Below are positions 34,775 through 43,721 of a stretch of DNA of 64,000 bases, one piece after another. The translations under genes were made by a program, and so were the position numbers. The DNA is taken from positions 4,712,001 to 4,776,000 of the forward strand of contig NZ_CP120210.1 in assembly GCF_029369745.1 (NCBI RefSeq), written 5' to 3'. This stretch comes from Amycolatopsis sp. QT-25. Its GTDB lineage: Bacteria; Actinomycetota; Actinomycetes; Mycobacteriales; Pseudonocardiaceae. The notes under the pieces are model-generated. The model was given only the letters and a program-made list of their open reading frames with translations. It was not told where the DNA came from and did not search any database. How positions within the stretch are numbered: position 1 is the stretch's first letter; each line of letters opens with the position of its first letter.

Positions 34775-35650
34775 TTACGACGCGCTTTCGCTTGCACTTT
34801 CGGGGGATTTCTCAGTGGCCGGCTCCAGACCCGCCCGGGTGCCTTCGACGCTCAACGTGAGCCTGAAGCCGAGCAGGAGCAGGACGTGCAACAGATAGAG
34901 CCAGAGGACCAGGGCCGACACCACTCCCACCGCCGCCAGCCCGCCGAACGGGATACTCCAGTCCAACGGGATGGCCAGGAAGAGAAGAAAGCCGTGGAAG
35001 AACCCGGTGAGGATCGACGCGACGGCCAGCGAGCCGAGCAGCAACGGCCCGCGGCGCGCCGTGCGCGGGGCACTGCCGACGAACACGATGCCGGTCACCA
35101 AGGCGATGAGCAGCCAGTCGATGTGAAAGGACAGCGTGATGCCCCAGAAGGTCGACCAGCCGCCGCCGGTGTAGAGATCGGCCACGAGGTCGGCGGTGGC
35201 GAGCGGCACGACGGCCAGGGTCGGGCTGAGCAGCAGGACCGGGACGAACATCAGCCGGCCCCGCCAGCCGACGAAGGCGCCAGGCGCCCGCCCGGCGACC
35301 TGCACGAGTCCCCGGTAGAGGCCTTCCCCGTAGAACGTGGCGGGCAACAGGGTCACCAGGAAGGCACCCCACGGGGTGTTCAGCGCGGCGTTGGCGAGAG
35401 CGGTCAACGCGACACCCGGTCGCTGGTCGGGCGGGAGCGCGTCGGCCCATCGGGACACGCCGTGGTGGACGAACTCGGGCGATCCGAGGAAAGCCGCCCC
35501 GCGCAAAGCGACCAAGGCCAGCGGAACGACGGCAAGCACGGCGAAGAACGTCACACCGGCCGCCCAGAGGGACAGATCGCGGCCGCGCAGGGATCGGGCG
35601 GTGTCGCGGAGCACGACGGTGACCCGGCGGCGCACGGTGACACCGCTCAT
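34775..35650 (-). CDS. YihY/BrkB-family membrane protein
   Basis: A 291-residue protein with six spans of the YihY/virulence factor BrkB type. FFAVLAVVPLALVALRGAAF and the conserved WGAFLVTLLPATFYGEGLYR segment fit, as does the closing span LLHVLLLLGFRLTLSV. The function of the family is not settled; transport or lipid handling has been suggested. It sits divergently against the CDP-alcohol phosphatidyltransferase, and the start codons of the two nearly touch. Confidence 0.85.
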   Translation of the reverse strand: MSGVTVRRRVTVVLRDTARSLRGRDLSLWAAGVTFFAVLAVVPLALVALRGAAFLGSPEFVHHGVSRWADALPPDQRPGVALTALANAALNTPWGAFLVTLLPATFYGEGLYRGLVQVAGRAPGAFVGWRGRLMFVPVLLLSPTLAVVPLATADLVADLYTGGGWSTFWGITLSFHIDWLLIALVTGIVFVGSAPRTARRGPLLLGSLAVASILTGFFHGFLLFLAIPLDWSIPFGGLAAVGVVSALVLWLYLLHVLLLLGFRLTLSVEGTRAGLEPATEKSPESASESAS

Positions 35651-35746
35651 GACAGGGCGTCTTCGGAAGGCGGGATCTCCGGCTGGTCCAGGCTGCACGA
35701 CCACGACGTCTCCGGCAGCCCGCTCGCGGTCGGGTGGCTGCGCGGT

Positions 35747-36346
35747 GTGCAGGTTCTCGCCCGCCCGGTGCTCGGCGTCCCTCCGGACGTGCTCACCGGG
35801 GTGGGGGTCCTGTGCGCGGCGGCCGCGGTGCCGACGGCGTCCGCGGGCGGCTGGTGGCTGTGGCTCGCGCTGGTGCTCCTGGTGGCCACCGGCGTGTTCG
35901 ACGGTTTGGACGGCGCCGTCGCGCTGCTCACCGGCAAGGCCCGGCCTGCCGGGGCCGTCCTGGACGCGGTCGCCGACCGGATCACCGAACTGTGCTTCAC
36001 CGCGGTGCTTTTCGTTCTCGGCGCGCCGTCGACCTGGTGCGCCGGTCTCGCGATTTCCTTCTTGCTGCACGAATATCTTCGAGTGCGGGCCCAGGCCGCC
36101 GGGATGCGCGGCGCCGGCGCGATCACGGTCGCGGAACGTCCGACGAGGCTGATCGTCGCCGCGGTGGCGGTGACCGGCTCGGCGCTGGCACCGGCGGGAG
36201 CGCCTTGGTCCGGATGGCCTTGGGCGCCGACCTGCGCCGTGGTCTGGGCGGTTCTGTCAGTCATGGGGCTGGTGCACCTTTCGATCGGCACGGCGCGAGC
36301 GCTGCCCGCCCGCCGGGCCGACCAGTCCGGCGGTGATCGCGGCTGA
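35747..36346 (+). CDS. CDP-alcohol phosphatidyltransferase
   Basis: A membrane enzyme of the CDP-OH-P transferase family. Its signature DG-x2-AR-x8-G-x3-D-x3-D appears as DGLDGAVALLTGKARPAG then AVLDAVADR. About six spans are present, preceded by PPDVLTGVGVLC. It would exchange CMP of a CDP-alcohol for a second alcohol in phospholipid synthesis. The given GTG is only the nearest conventional start: the same frame upstream reads GWSRLHDHDVSGSPLAVGWL, which looks like genuine coding sequence, yet no ATG, GTG or TTG is found there. The 3' end overlaps the carotenoid desaturase by 90 bases in convergent orientation. Confidence 0.8.
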   Translation: MQVLARPVLGVPPDVLTGVGVLCAAAAVPTASAGGWWLWLALVLLVATGVFDGLDGAVALLTGKARPAGAVLDAVADRITELCFTAVLFVLGAPSTWCAGLAISFLLHEYLRVRAQAAGMRGAGAITVAERPTRLIVAAVAVTGSALAPAGAPWSGWPWAPTCAVVWAVLSVMGLVHLSIGTARALPARRADQSGGDRG

Positions 36347-37789
36347 CATCGCCACCAGCGGCAGTCCGCCGCCGGGGTGGGCCGAGCCGCTCGCGAGGTA
36401 GAGCCCGGGGACGGGACCGCTGTTGGCGGGGCGGAGCAGGGCGGCGCGGGAGCCGTTGGAGGACGAGCCGTAGATCGAGCCGCCCGGCGCACCGACCTCA
36501 CGTTCGAGGTCCGCGGGGGTGCGGATTTCTCTCCACAGTAACCGGTCCCGGACGTCGTGGCCGCGCTCGGCCAGGATGTCGAGCACTCGGTCGGCGTAAG
36601 CCTCAGCCAGTCCCGGTGCCGTCCAGTCCACTCCGGACACCGGGTCGTGGCGGGGAGCGTTCACGAGCACGAACCAGGATTCACCGTCTGGTGGGTGCAG
36701 TTCGGGATCGTCCGGGGCGCAGACGTAGACGGTGGGGTCGGGCACGGGCCGTGGTGCTCTTCCGAAGATCGCGTCGAACTCGGCGTCGTAGTCGGCGGGG
36801 AACAAGACCCGGTGATGACTGGGGTTCGGCGTCTTGCCGCGTAGGGCGAGCAGAAGCACGAATCCGGCCAGCGAAGGTGGTACGCGCCGGAGCGCGCGGC
36901 GTGGTCCGCGAGCACGCGGGTCGTCGAGCAGATCACCGTAGAGCCTTGCGGCGTCCGCGTTGCACACCACGATCGGTGCGGCCAGTCGTTCGCCGTCTGC
37001 CAGCCGCACACCGCGCACCCCGTCCGGGCCGGTTTCGACGGCGGTGACTTCGGTGTCTGTGCGGATCTGGACGCCGAGGGCGGAAACGCGGCTCAGCAGG
37101 GCTTCACCGAGGCGGCGGAGCCCGCCGCGGACGTGCCAGCTGCCGAACTCCTGTTCCACGAACGGAACGACACTCATGACGGCGGGCAGCCTGCGCGGGT
37201 CCGAGCCGGTGTAGGTGGCGTAGCGGTCTAGCAGCATGCGCGCTCTGGGGTCGCTGAGGCGACGTCGTCCCATACTCCGCAGGGTGCGCCACGGAGCGAT
37301 CGCGAGCAGGTCTTTGACGCTGGTGGAGTACCGGATCAAGTCACGAGTCCCGTTCAGCGGGTGCTGGAGTACCTGTTCGCCGACGAGCGACCAGAGATAC
37401 CCCGCTTCCGCCATCAGACGTGCCCACTCGGCTCCCGCCCCATCGCCCAGCGCGTCGTCCAGAGCCGCCGGCACGGCGTCGCGATCATGCGGCATGGTCA
37501 GCTCGGTTCCGTCGGCGAAGCGGTACTGACATGCGGGATCGACCGGTTCGATTTCGATGAGCGAGTCGAGATCGGCGCCCGTGGCCGCGAACAGGTCGCG
37601 GTAGACCGACGGTAACGTCAGCAACGAGGGCCCGGTGTCGAAGGTGAACCCGTCCCGGCTGAAGGTGCCCAGCTTGCCACCACACCGCGAAGAACGTTCG
37701 AGCACGGTCACCGCGTGCCCGCCCGCCGCGAGCCTGGCCGCGGCCGCCAGCCCGCCCATGCCTGCTCCGATGATCACGACGTCGCTCAT
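36257..37789 (-). CDS. CrtI/CrtD-type carotenoid desaturase
   Basis: A 510-residue FAD enzyme of the phytoene desaturase family. N-terminal dinucleotide fold VVIIGAGMGGLAAAARLAAG then RCGGKLGTFSRDGFTFDTGP and the C-terminal flavin motif GLYLASGSAHPGGGLPLVAM are both present. It may be a 3,4-desaturase (CrtD) acting on a hydroxylated end rather than phytoene desaturase; the neighbouring CruF and glycosyltransferase favour this. Coupled to the glycosyltransferase stop by ATGA. No phytoene synthase or cyclase lies in the window, so the pathway is incomplete here. Confidence 0.85.
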   Translation of the reverse strand: MSDVVIIGAGMGGLAAAARLAAGGHAVTVLERSSRCGGKLGTFSRDGFTFDTGPSLLTLPSVYRDLFAATGADLDSLIEIEPVDPACQYRFADGTELTMPHDRDAVPAALDDALGDGAGAEWARLMAEAGYLWSLVGEQVLQHPLNGTRDLIRYSTSVKDLLAIAPWRTLRSMGRRRLSDPRARMLLDRYATYTGSDPRRLPAVMSVVPFVEQEFGSWHVRGGLRRLGEALLSRVSALGVQIRTDTEVTAVETGPDGVRGVRLADGERLAAPIVVCNADAARLYGDLLDDPRARGPRRALRRVPPSLAGFVLLLALRGKTPNPSHHRVLFPADYDAEFDAIFGRAPRPVPDPTVYVCAPDDPELHPPDGESWFVLVNAPRHDPVSGVDWTAPGLAEAYADRVLDILAERGHDVRDRLLWREIRTPADLEREVGAPGGSIYGSSSNGSRAALLRPANSGPVPGLYLASGSAHPGGGLPLVAMSAAITAGLVGPAGGQRSRRADRKVHQPHD

Positions 37790-38889
37790 GGTGCCTCCCG
37801 GCGCAGGACACGGTTCTTCCACATCAGCCGTCCGGTGCGGCGGGCCCACCAGGACCGGCCGATGAGACCGACCAGGGCGAGGACCGACACCGGATGCACG
37901 AGGCTGTCGGGCCAGACGCGGCCCCGGGTGCGGCGGGCCGCCACGGTCCGGCCGGCGACTCCTGCCAGGTATCCGAGCAGTCCGGCTTTCGAGCCGGTCA
38001 AGGCGGCCGCCGCGGGCAGCACCCACACCGTCAGCAATCCGGCGCAGATCGCGAGGGCACCGGGAACCGAAGCGGTGGCCGACCAGAGCGACTTGGTGTA
38101 GCCGTCGCGCAGATCCGGCCAGTTCGTGTACATCGTGCACTCGGCGATCCGGCTGCCGTCCGCGACCACCCCACGGCCACCCGCGTTCTTGACCGCTCGC
38201 ATCAGCGCGATGTCGTCCAGCACCTCGTGCCCGACAGCGGCGAATCCGCCGCATTCGCGCAGCATCGCCGCGTCGATGATCAGGAATTGACCGTTCGCCG
38301 CGGTGAGAGACGGTCGCGGTGATCTTTCCGCGAGCCGCAGCGGGAGCAAGGTCAACCACGACCACTGCAACAGCGGCTGCACCAGACGGGCGCCGGCACT
38401 GTCGGCGCGTTGCCTCGGGAACGGTGAGACGGCGTCGAGCGACGCGCCGCGCAGCAGCGAAACCGCTGACGCCACCGCGTCCGGGGCGAGTACGACGTCC
38501 GCGTCGACACACACCAGGACGCTTCCTCGGGCCCGGGTGGCGAGCTGGTGGCAGGCGTACGGCTTGCCGACCATGTCCGGTGGCGGCTCGATCCCGGTGA
38601 AGACCTTGACGCGCGGGTCACCTCCCGCGACCCGCCGGACCACCTCGGCCGTCCCGTCGGAGGAGCAGTCGTCGAGTACGAGTATCTCGACGTCGTCGAG
38701 TCCGCTTTGCGCCATCAGCGAGCGCAGTGTCGGCGCGACCCGCAGGGCTTCGTCACGGAGCGGAAGCAAGATGGACACCGGCTCCCGGCAGCGAGCCGGT
38801 TGTTTCGGCGGCTCCCGGACGATGCGCGCGTTGTAGGCCGCGTGGACGGAGGCCGTCACGGCGGCCACCGCGGCGGTGCGCACGATCAC
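37786..38889 (-). CDS. Family 2 glycosyltransferase (carotenoid-associated)
   Basis: A 367-residue GT2. PVSILLPLRDEALRVAPTLR begins the catalytic domain. It contains ILVLDDCSSDGTAEVV, CVDADVVLAPDA (DxD) and GHEVLDDIALMRAVKNAGG, with C-terminal membrane segments. Such genes sit next to cruF, as cruG does in cyanobacterial myxol pathways, where they transfer a sugar to the carotenoid hydroxyl. GTG start inside the CruF stop (GTGA). The acceptor here is presumably the tertiary 1'-hydroxyl made by CruF. Confidence 0.85.
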   Translation of the reverse strand: MIVRTAAVAAVTASVHAAYNARIVREPPKQPARCREPVSILLPLRDEALRVAPTLRSLMAQSGLDDVEILVLDDCSSDGTAEVVRRVAGGDPRVKVFTGIEPPPDMVGKPYACHQLATRARGSVLVCVDADVVLAPDAVASAVSLLRGASLDAVSPFPRQRADSAGARLVQPLLQWSWLTLLPLRLAERSPRPSLTAANGQFLIIDAAMLRECGGFAAVGHEVLDDIALMRAVKNAGGRGVVADGSRIAECTMYTNWPDLRDGYTKSLWSATASVPGALAICAGLLTVWVLPAAAALTGSKAGLLGYLAGVAGRTVAARRTRGRVWPDSLVHPVSVLALVGLIGRSWWARRTGRLMWKNRVLRREAP

Positions 38890-39704
38890 TCGGGAACGCG
38901 TGCCCACAGCAGCCCCCGTCCCAGCCGGATCGCGAACGGCACGGCGATCGCTCCCATCAGCAGTCCGCCCACCACGGCGACCCAGGGCCTGCCGAAGAAG
39001 GCGAAATGCGCCCATACCGACGAGAACCAGGTCCAGAGGTACAGCGCGGGAGCGGGACCCGCGGCGAGCCCGGTGACACGGTCCCGCTCGAGTGGGATCA
39101 GCCGATGCAAAGCGGTTTGGACGATGAGCGCGACGAGCAGCCAGCCCGCGAAGTTGGTCAGCGGAATGCCCTCCACACCGGGAAGCGACGGCGTGGGCGA
39201 AAACCAGGTCCAGTAGCCCTCGTCCACCATCTGAGGGTCGAGGAAGACGTCCCAGACGGCGAGGGCGGCCGCCGACACCGCGACGACGAACACCGGCCGC
39301 CTGGCCAATGCCCGGCCCACCAGGAAAGCGGGCCACGCCATCATCAGCCAGGCCAGCGGAATGAGCATCGGGACACCGGCTATCCGCCAGCCGAGCGACG
39401 CCGTGTACCGGTAGTGCCCGAACGGCAATCCGGTATGCAAACCGACGACCTCGGCGAGCAGGCCGCCGCCACCGGCGATCACGGCGAGCACCACGGCGGC
39501 TTTCGCCCCCGCACGCGTCCAGGCATCGGCGAGTGAGGCGGCCGCGAAACAGAGCACGGTCAGCACGGTCAGCGGGGTGCGCGCTCCGGCGTTGGTGACC
39601 GAGTAGAGAATCTGGCAGAGCACGGTTCCCGCGGCGCAGATCCACGCGGCCAAAGCACCGGGTCGAGACGACGAACGTGAGAATGCGGCGGCCCGCGTAA
39701 CCAT
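38886..39704 (-). CDS. cruF: CruF-type carotenoid 1',2'-hydratase (DUF422)
   Basis: A 272-residue DUF422 membrane protein. The family motif GLLAEVVGLHTGLPFGHYRYTAS continues to LIPLAWLMMAWPAF, VWDVFLDPQMVDEGYWTWF and GIPLTNFAGWLLVALIV, which define CruF/bisanhydrobacterioruberin hydratase proteins. They add water across the psi end of a carotenoid. First gene of the three-gene minus-strand operon, divergent from crtE. Confidence 0.85.
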   Translation of the reverse strand: MVTRAAAFSRSSSRPGALAAWICAAGTVLCQILYSVTNAGARTPLTVLTVLCFAAASLADAWTRAGAKAAVVLAVIAGGGGLLAEVVGLHTGLPFGHYRYTASLGWRIAGVPMLIPLAWLMMAWPAFLVGRALARRPVFVVAVSAAALAVWDVFLDPQMVDEGYWTWFSPTPSLPGVEGIPLTNFAGWLLVALIVQTALHRLIPLERDRVTGLAAGPAPALYLWTWFSSVWAHFAFFGRPWVAVVGGLLMGAIAVPFAIRLGRGLLWARVPE

Positions 39705-40133
39705 CACGACGACACGATAGACCGCTCGGTGCGGACAGGAAGAGCGGTATCCGCTGACGCGCCGAAAAAACAAGGAACTGCTGCGAAAAAAGCAGGAGCG
39801 GCGAGGAAAAGAATGCAGAACGAAATGCCCGGCGGCGCCACGTCGGCCGGGAGGGAACCGGTCGGTGCCGGGCACCACCGAGCATCCAAGACCCGATCCC
39901 GGAGGGCCGGGTTCCGAACGGCGGCGGGGAGCCGTCCACCGTTCCCCCAGACGGGACTGTTCGATTCGTCACCGATCCAGGTTTGACCCCGAGAGTGCCG
40001 GGTAGCCGCGTATATCCCGGTCAGGCAAGCGGCACCCCCAGGTTGCGGGGTGGTCCCCGGATCCAGTAGACAAGGTACACCAGCCGTGAAACGGTTGTGC
40101 ATCGAATCACCGAATGGTGGAGGGGGCAGTCGG
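39705..40133. promoter_or_regulatory. Divergent promoter region of the carotenoid genes
   Basis: This 429-base gap separates the divergent cruF and crtE units and must hold both promoters. The bases before crtE are GGAGGGGGC followed by ATG, a strong ribosome site. I see no clear light-regulator (CarH/LitR-type) palindrome and no open frame with support. Confidence 0.5.
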
Positions 40134-41234
40134 ATGACGTCGACCGTGGCGGCGGAAGTGGTGCCGTCGGGCGAGGAGACGGCTACCTGGTTGGATGCCT
40201 TACGGGAGCGCTGCCTCGCCGAAGCGCACGGTTTCGTCGAGGCGCGGTCGATCGAAAACTTCGCCGGTCACACCGAGGGTGAACTCGCCAGAACTGTCAT
40301 CCCCCAGTTCGTCGCGAGCGGCAAGTTCCTCCGCCCGACGTTCGCTTATGTCGGCTGGCGTTGCGGCAGGCCGGAATCGGAAGACGCCTTGCGAGCCGCG
40401 TCCAGTCTGGAATTGCTGCACTGTTTCGCGCTGGCGCAGGACGACGTCATGGACGGCTCGCCACTACGCCGGGGACGTCCCTCCCTGCACACCCGGTTCG
40501 CCCGGTGGCACACCGAGCAGGGGTGGGGTGGATCCGCTGATCGGTTCGGCGAGTCCGCCGCCACGCTGTTCGGCGATCTCTTCCTGGTCTGGTCGGAGCG
40601 GATGCTGAGGGAATGCGGCCTCGACGCGACGACACTGGCACGCTGCTGGCCGCGCTACGACCGGATGCGCGCGGAGCTCGCCGTCGGGCAGCTCGCCGAT
40701 CTGGTGAACGACGCGCGCTCGCTCCCGAGCTGGGAAGCCTTGCTCGACGTCCTGCGCCGGAAGTCCGGCAACTACACCGTCCGCAGGCCGCTCGAGTTCG
40801 GTGCCGCGCTGGCAGCTTGCGGACCGGACGTCCTGACCGCACTCGCCGAGTACGGCGGTCTGGTGGGTGAGGCGTTCCAGTTCACAGACGATCTGCTCGG
40901 CGTGTTCGGCGATCCGCTGGTCACCGGCAAACCCGCCGGCCAGGATCTGCGCGACCGCAAGGCTTCCAGCGTCGTCGTGCTCGCCGCCGAGATGGCCGAT
41001 CGGCGCCAGCGGGCCGAAATCGCCGAACTGCTCGCACTGACGACAGTGGACGACGACGCCGTGGCCCGGTGGCGCGCGCTGATCAGCGCGGCCGGCGCCC
41101 GCGAACGACTCAGCGAACTCATCCGAGAACGCGCGGAAAAGGCCCAAGCGGCGCTGGACCCCACCGTGTTCCCCCGGCACGCCGCGGACGCGCTGGCCGT
41201 TCTGGCCACCAGATGCGCGGAGCGCGATCGATGA
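40134..41234 (+). CDS. crtE: Geranylgeranyl diphosphate synthase
   Basis: A 366-residue trans-prenyltransferase. The first Asp-rich motif is DDVMD at residues 103-107 within LLHCFALAQDDVMDGSPLRR, with RRGRPSLHT behind it. The second is DDLLGVFGD, with the GQDLRDRKAS loop after it. It condenses IPP onto DMAPP/GPP/FPP to supply GGPP to the carotenoid pathway. Its stop overlaps the ATG of the next small gene by ATGA. Confidence 0.92.
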   Translation: MTSTVAAEVVPSGEETATWLDALRERCLAEAHGFVEARSIENFAGHTEGELARTVIPQFVASGKFLRPTFAYVGWRCGRPESEDALRAASSLELLHCFALAQDDVMDGSPLRRGRPSLHTRFARWHTEQGWGGSADRFGESAATLFGDLFLVWSERMLRECGLDATTLARCWPRYDRMRAELAVGQLADLVNDARSLPSWEALLDVLRRKSGNYTVRRPLEFGAALAACGPDVLTALAEYGGLVGEAFQFTDDLLGVFGDPLVTGKPAGQDLRDRKASSVVVLAAEMADRRQRAEIAELLALTTVDDDAVARWRALISAAGARERLSELIRERAEKAQAALDPTVFPRHAADALAVLATRCAERDR

Positions 41235-41602
41235 AGCCGGCTGCTCCGGCGACCCGCCGGCTGCCTACGGGCCCGGCGGCGCGAGGAGGCACGATGAACG
41301 CCCTGGCGCGAGGCGGTCTGCCGCCTGGGCGCGAGCACTCCGGCCATGACGTTCGCCGCGCCCGCCGGGTCCGGTACGCCGTGTGCGCGGGAGGTGACCA
41401 TCCCACTGGGAGAGTCACCACCGGCGACGCGGCGCTCTGTCGCCATCCACGCCGCAGCGTCCTCGAGTCCGGCGGAATAGGATCACTCGCCCAGCGCGTG
41501 ACCGACGCCGCTTTCGCCGACGTCCACGAAACGACCGTCCCCGGACGGCGGCGGGACATCGTGCACACCGTCGTCGGCACCGCCCCGGAGGAGACCCAGT
41601 GA
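41231..41602 (+). CDS. Unknown small protein between crtE and crtU
   Basis: A 123-residue frame that overlaps crtE by ATGA and crtU by GTGA, so it is translated within the operon. It has strong third-position G/C bias. Features include a basic, proline-rich N-terminus, AVCAGGDHPTGRVTTGDAAL, CRHPRRSVLESGG and a C-terminus ADVHETTVPGRRRDIVHTVV. No family is recognised. The product could be an intact novel protein or a shortened gene kept for coupling. Confidence 0.6.
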   Translation: MKPAAPATRRLPTGPAARGGTMNALARGGLPPGREHSGHDVRRARRVRYAVCAGGDHPTGRVTTGDAALCRHPRRSVLESGGIGSLAQRVTDAAFADVHETTVPGRRRDIVHTVVGTAPEETQ

Positions 41603-43149
41603 CCACACCCCTCGGTATCGATCCCCGCCTTGTCACCCTTCCGGCGTCACGCGGCCTTGCCGACGCCGGGCAACTCGGCAAGCGTCCCACCGTGGCGGTG
41701 ATCGGCGGCGGCATAGCCGGCCTCACCGCGGCGACCGGACTGGCCGAACGCGGTGTCGACGTCACCGTCTTCGAACGCGAAAACCACCTCGGTGGCCGGG
41801 TGGGCGGCTGGCGGGAACAGTTGTCCGACGGCAGCACGGCGACCATGAGCCGAGGCTTCCACGCCTTCTTCCGCCAGTACTACAACCTGCGCGCATTGCT
41901 GACCCGCACCGATCCTCATCTGGACCGGCTCACCCCGTTGTCCGACTACCCGCTCCTCGACGCGCACGGCCGCACCGACACCTTCGCCGGGCTCCCGCGC
42001 ACGCCACCATGGAACGCGCTGGGCTTCGCTCTGCGCAGCCCGACTTTCACCCCCGGGGACCTCCTGCGGATCAGCGGACGCAATGCCTTGCCGCTGGCGA
42101 CGGTCAGTGTGCCCGAGACCTATCACCGGCTCGACCACACCGACGCCTCGTCCTTCCTGGAAGCGATCAACTTCCCGGCGGCCGCGCAGCACCTCGCGTT
42201 CGAGGTGTTCTCCCGCAGCTTCTTCGCCGATCCGCACCAGCTGTCGGCCGCGGAGCTGGCGACCATGTTCCATCTGTACTTCCTCGGCTCCAGCGAAGGC
42301 CTCGTCTTCGACGTGCCGACCGAACCGTTCCCTCAGGCTCTCTGGGATCCGCTGGCGAGCTATCTGGACGGCCGCCGCGTCGAAATCCGCACCGGTGAAA
42401 CAGTCACCGCTCTCGGCCGGACGGCCGGCGCCTTCGAAGTCGAGACGGGCGGCGAGACCTTGCCGTTCGACGGAGTCGTGCTCGCTTGTGACGTCACCGG
42501 GCTACGGGACATCATCGCGGCCTCGCCGCAGCTCGGAACCGAAGCCTGGCGACGCGGGATCGGCGAACTGCGCACCGCACCGCCGTTCCTGGTCCGGCGG
42601 CTCTGGCTGGATCGCCCCGTCGAGTCCCGGCGCCCGCCATTCCTCGGCACCGGCAGCGTCCCGCCGCTGGACAACATCAGCCTGCTCGACCGGTACGAGG
42701 GAGAAGCCAAACGCTGGGCCGCGCGCACCGGCGGATCGGTGGTCGAACTGCACGCCTACGCCGCCACCACGCAAGACCACAGCGGTTTGGAGAAAGCGCT
42801 GGAAGAACGTCTCCACGAGATCTACCCGGAGACCCGCGCCGCCCGGACCGTCGGAGAGATCACCTTGTGGCGCGAAGACTGCCCGCTGTTCGGGGTCGGT
42901 GACTTCGCCCGCCGCCCCACGATCACGACGCCTGAGCCGGCTCTGGTGCTGGCCGGGGACGGCATCCGCATCGACCTGCCGGTCGCCCTGATGGAACGCG
43001 CGGCGGCCACCGGCTGGGCCGCGGCGAACGCGCTCCTCGAAAACTGGGGCCTCGCCGGGCATCCGATCCGTTCGGTCCCCAACCACGGCCGGATCGGACT
43101 GTTGAATCGGCTGGCCGCGTCGAAGTCGTTCAGCGGTGCGCGGGCATGA
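41599..43149 (+). CDS. crtU: Aromatic carotenoid synthase / beta-ring desaturase-methyltransferase
   Basis: A 516-residue FAD protein with the CrtU pattern: VAVIGGGIAGLTAATGLAER, then SRGFHAFFRQYYNLRALLTR, RTPPWNALGFALRSPTFT, LAFEVFSRSFFADP and MFHLYFLGSSEGLVFDVP. CrtU converts a beta ring to the phi-type aromatic ring by desaturation and methyl migration (isorenieratene and chlorobactene pathways). GTG start inside the preceding stop; overlaps idi by ATGA. Found in the same operon as crtE. Confidence 0.93.
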   Translation: MTTPLGIDPRLVTLPASRGLADAGQLGKRPTVAVIGGGIAGLTAATGLAERGVDVTVFERENHLGGRVGGWREQLSDGSTATMSRGFHAFFRQYYNLRALLTRTDPHLDRLTPLSDYPLLDAHGRTDTFAGLPRTPPWNALGFALRSPTFTPGDLLRISGRNALPLATVSVPETYHRLDHTDASSFLEAINFPAAAQHLAFEVFSRSFFADPHQLSAAELATMFHLYFLGSSEGLVFDVPTEPFPQALWDPLASYLDGRRVEIRTGETVTALGRTAGAFEVETGGETLPFDGVVLACDVTGLRDIIAASPQLGTEAWRRGIGELRTAPPFLVRRLWLDRPVESRRPPFLGTGSVPPLDNISLLDRYEGEAKRWAARTGGSVVELHAYAATTQDHSGLEKALEERLHEIYPETRAARTVGEITLWREDCPLFGVGDFARRPTITTPEPALVLAGDGIRIDLPVALMERAAATGWAAANALLENWGLAGHPIRSVPNHGRIGLLNRLAASKSFSGARA

Positions 43150-43721
43150 CCGAGGAACGCGTCGTCTACGTCACCGAAGACGGGACCCCGACCGGTGAGA
43201 CCGCGCCCAAACTCGCCGCGCACCATGCGGAAACCCGGCTTCATCTCGCTTTTTCCTGTTATCTCACCCGAAAATCGGACGATGCGCTATTGGTCACCCG
43301 TCGAGCACTCGTCAAGAAGGTGTGGCCTGGCGTGTGGACCAACAGCGTGTGCGGTCACCCGGCGCCAGGCGAGACGCTCGAATCCGCCGTCGTCCGCCGG
43401 GCCGCCCAAGAATTGGGGTTGCTGAACCTGGCCGATCTCCGCTGTGTCCTTCCCTCCTATCGCTACCGGACCCCGCCCTTCAACGGCGTCGTGGAGAACG
43501 AGTTCTGCCCGGTGTTCACCGCACGGGTGGACGTGGACCCCGAACCCGACCCCGCGGAGGTCGAAGAGTGGCGCTGGATCAGCTGGGACACCTACCGCGA
43601 GATGATCGGCGACCCGTCGTCGAACCTGAGCTACTGGGCCAAGGACCAGTTCCACCACCTGGATCCCTTGATCGCCGTCAAAACCGACGCCGTTCCCTTT
43701 CCTGTGCCACCACGTCGGTGA
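43146..43721 (+). CDS. idi: Isopentenyl-diphosphate delta-isomerase (type I)
   Basis: A 191-residue Nudix-fold isomerase. RLHLAFSCYLTR is the entry strand and WTNSVCGHPAPGETLESAVV carries the catalytic Cys (C69) and Nudix-like residues. The Glu of the NEFCPVF motif is visible further on. It equilibrates IPP and DMAPP to feed crtE. It is the last gene of the crtE operon and converges with the photolyase gene over 44 bases. Confidence 0.92.
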   Translation: MTEERVVYVTEDGTPTGETAPKLAAHHAETRLHLAFSCYLTRKSDDALLVTRRALVKKVWPGVWTNSVCGHPAPGETLESAVVRRAAQELGLLNLADLRCVLPSYRYRTPPFNGVVENEFCPVFTARVDVDPEPDPAEVEEWRWISWDTYREMIGDPSSNLSYWAKDQFHHLDPLIAVKTDAVPFPVPPRR

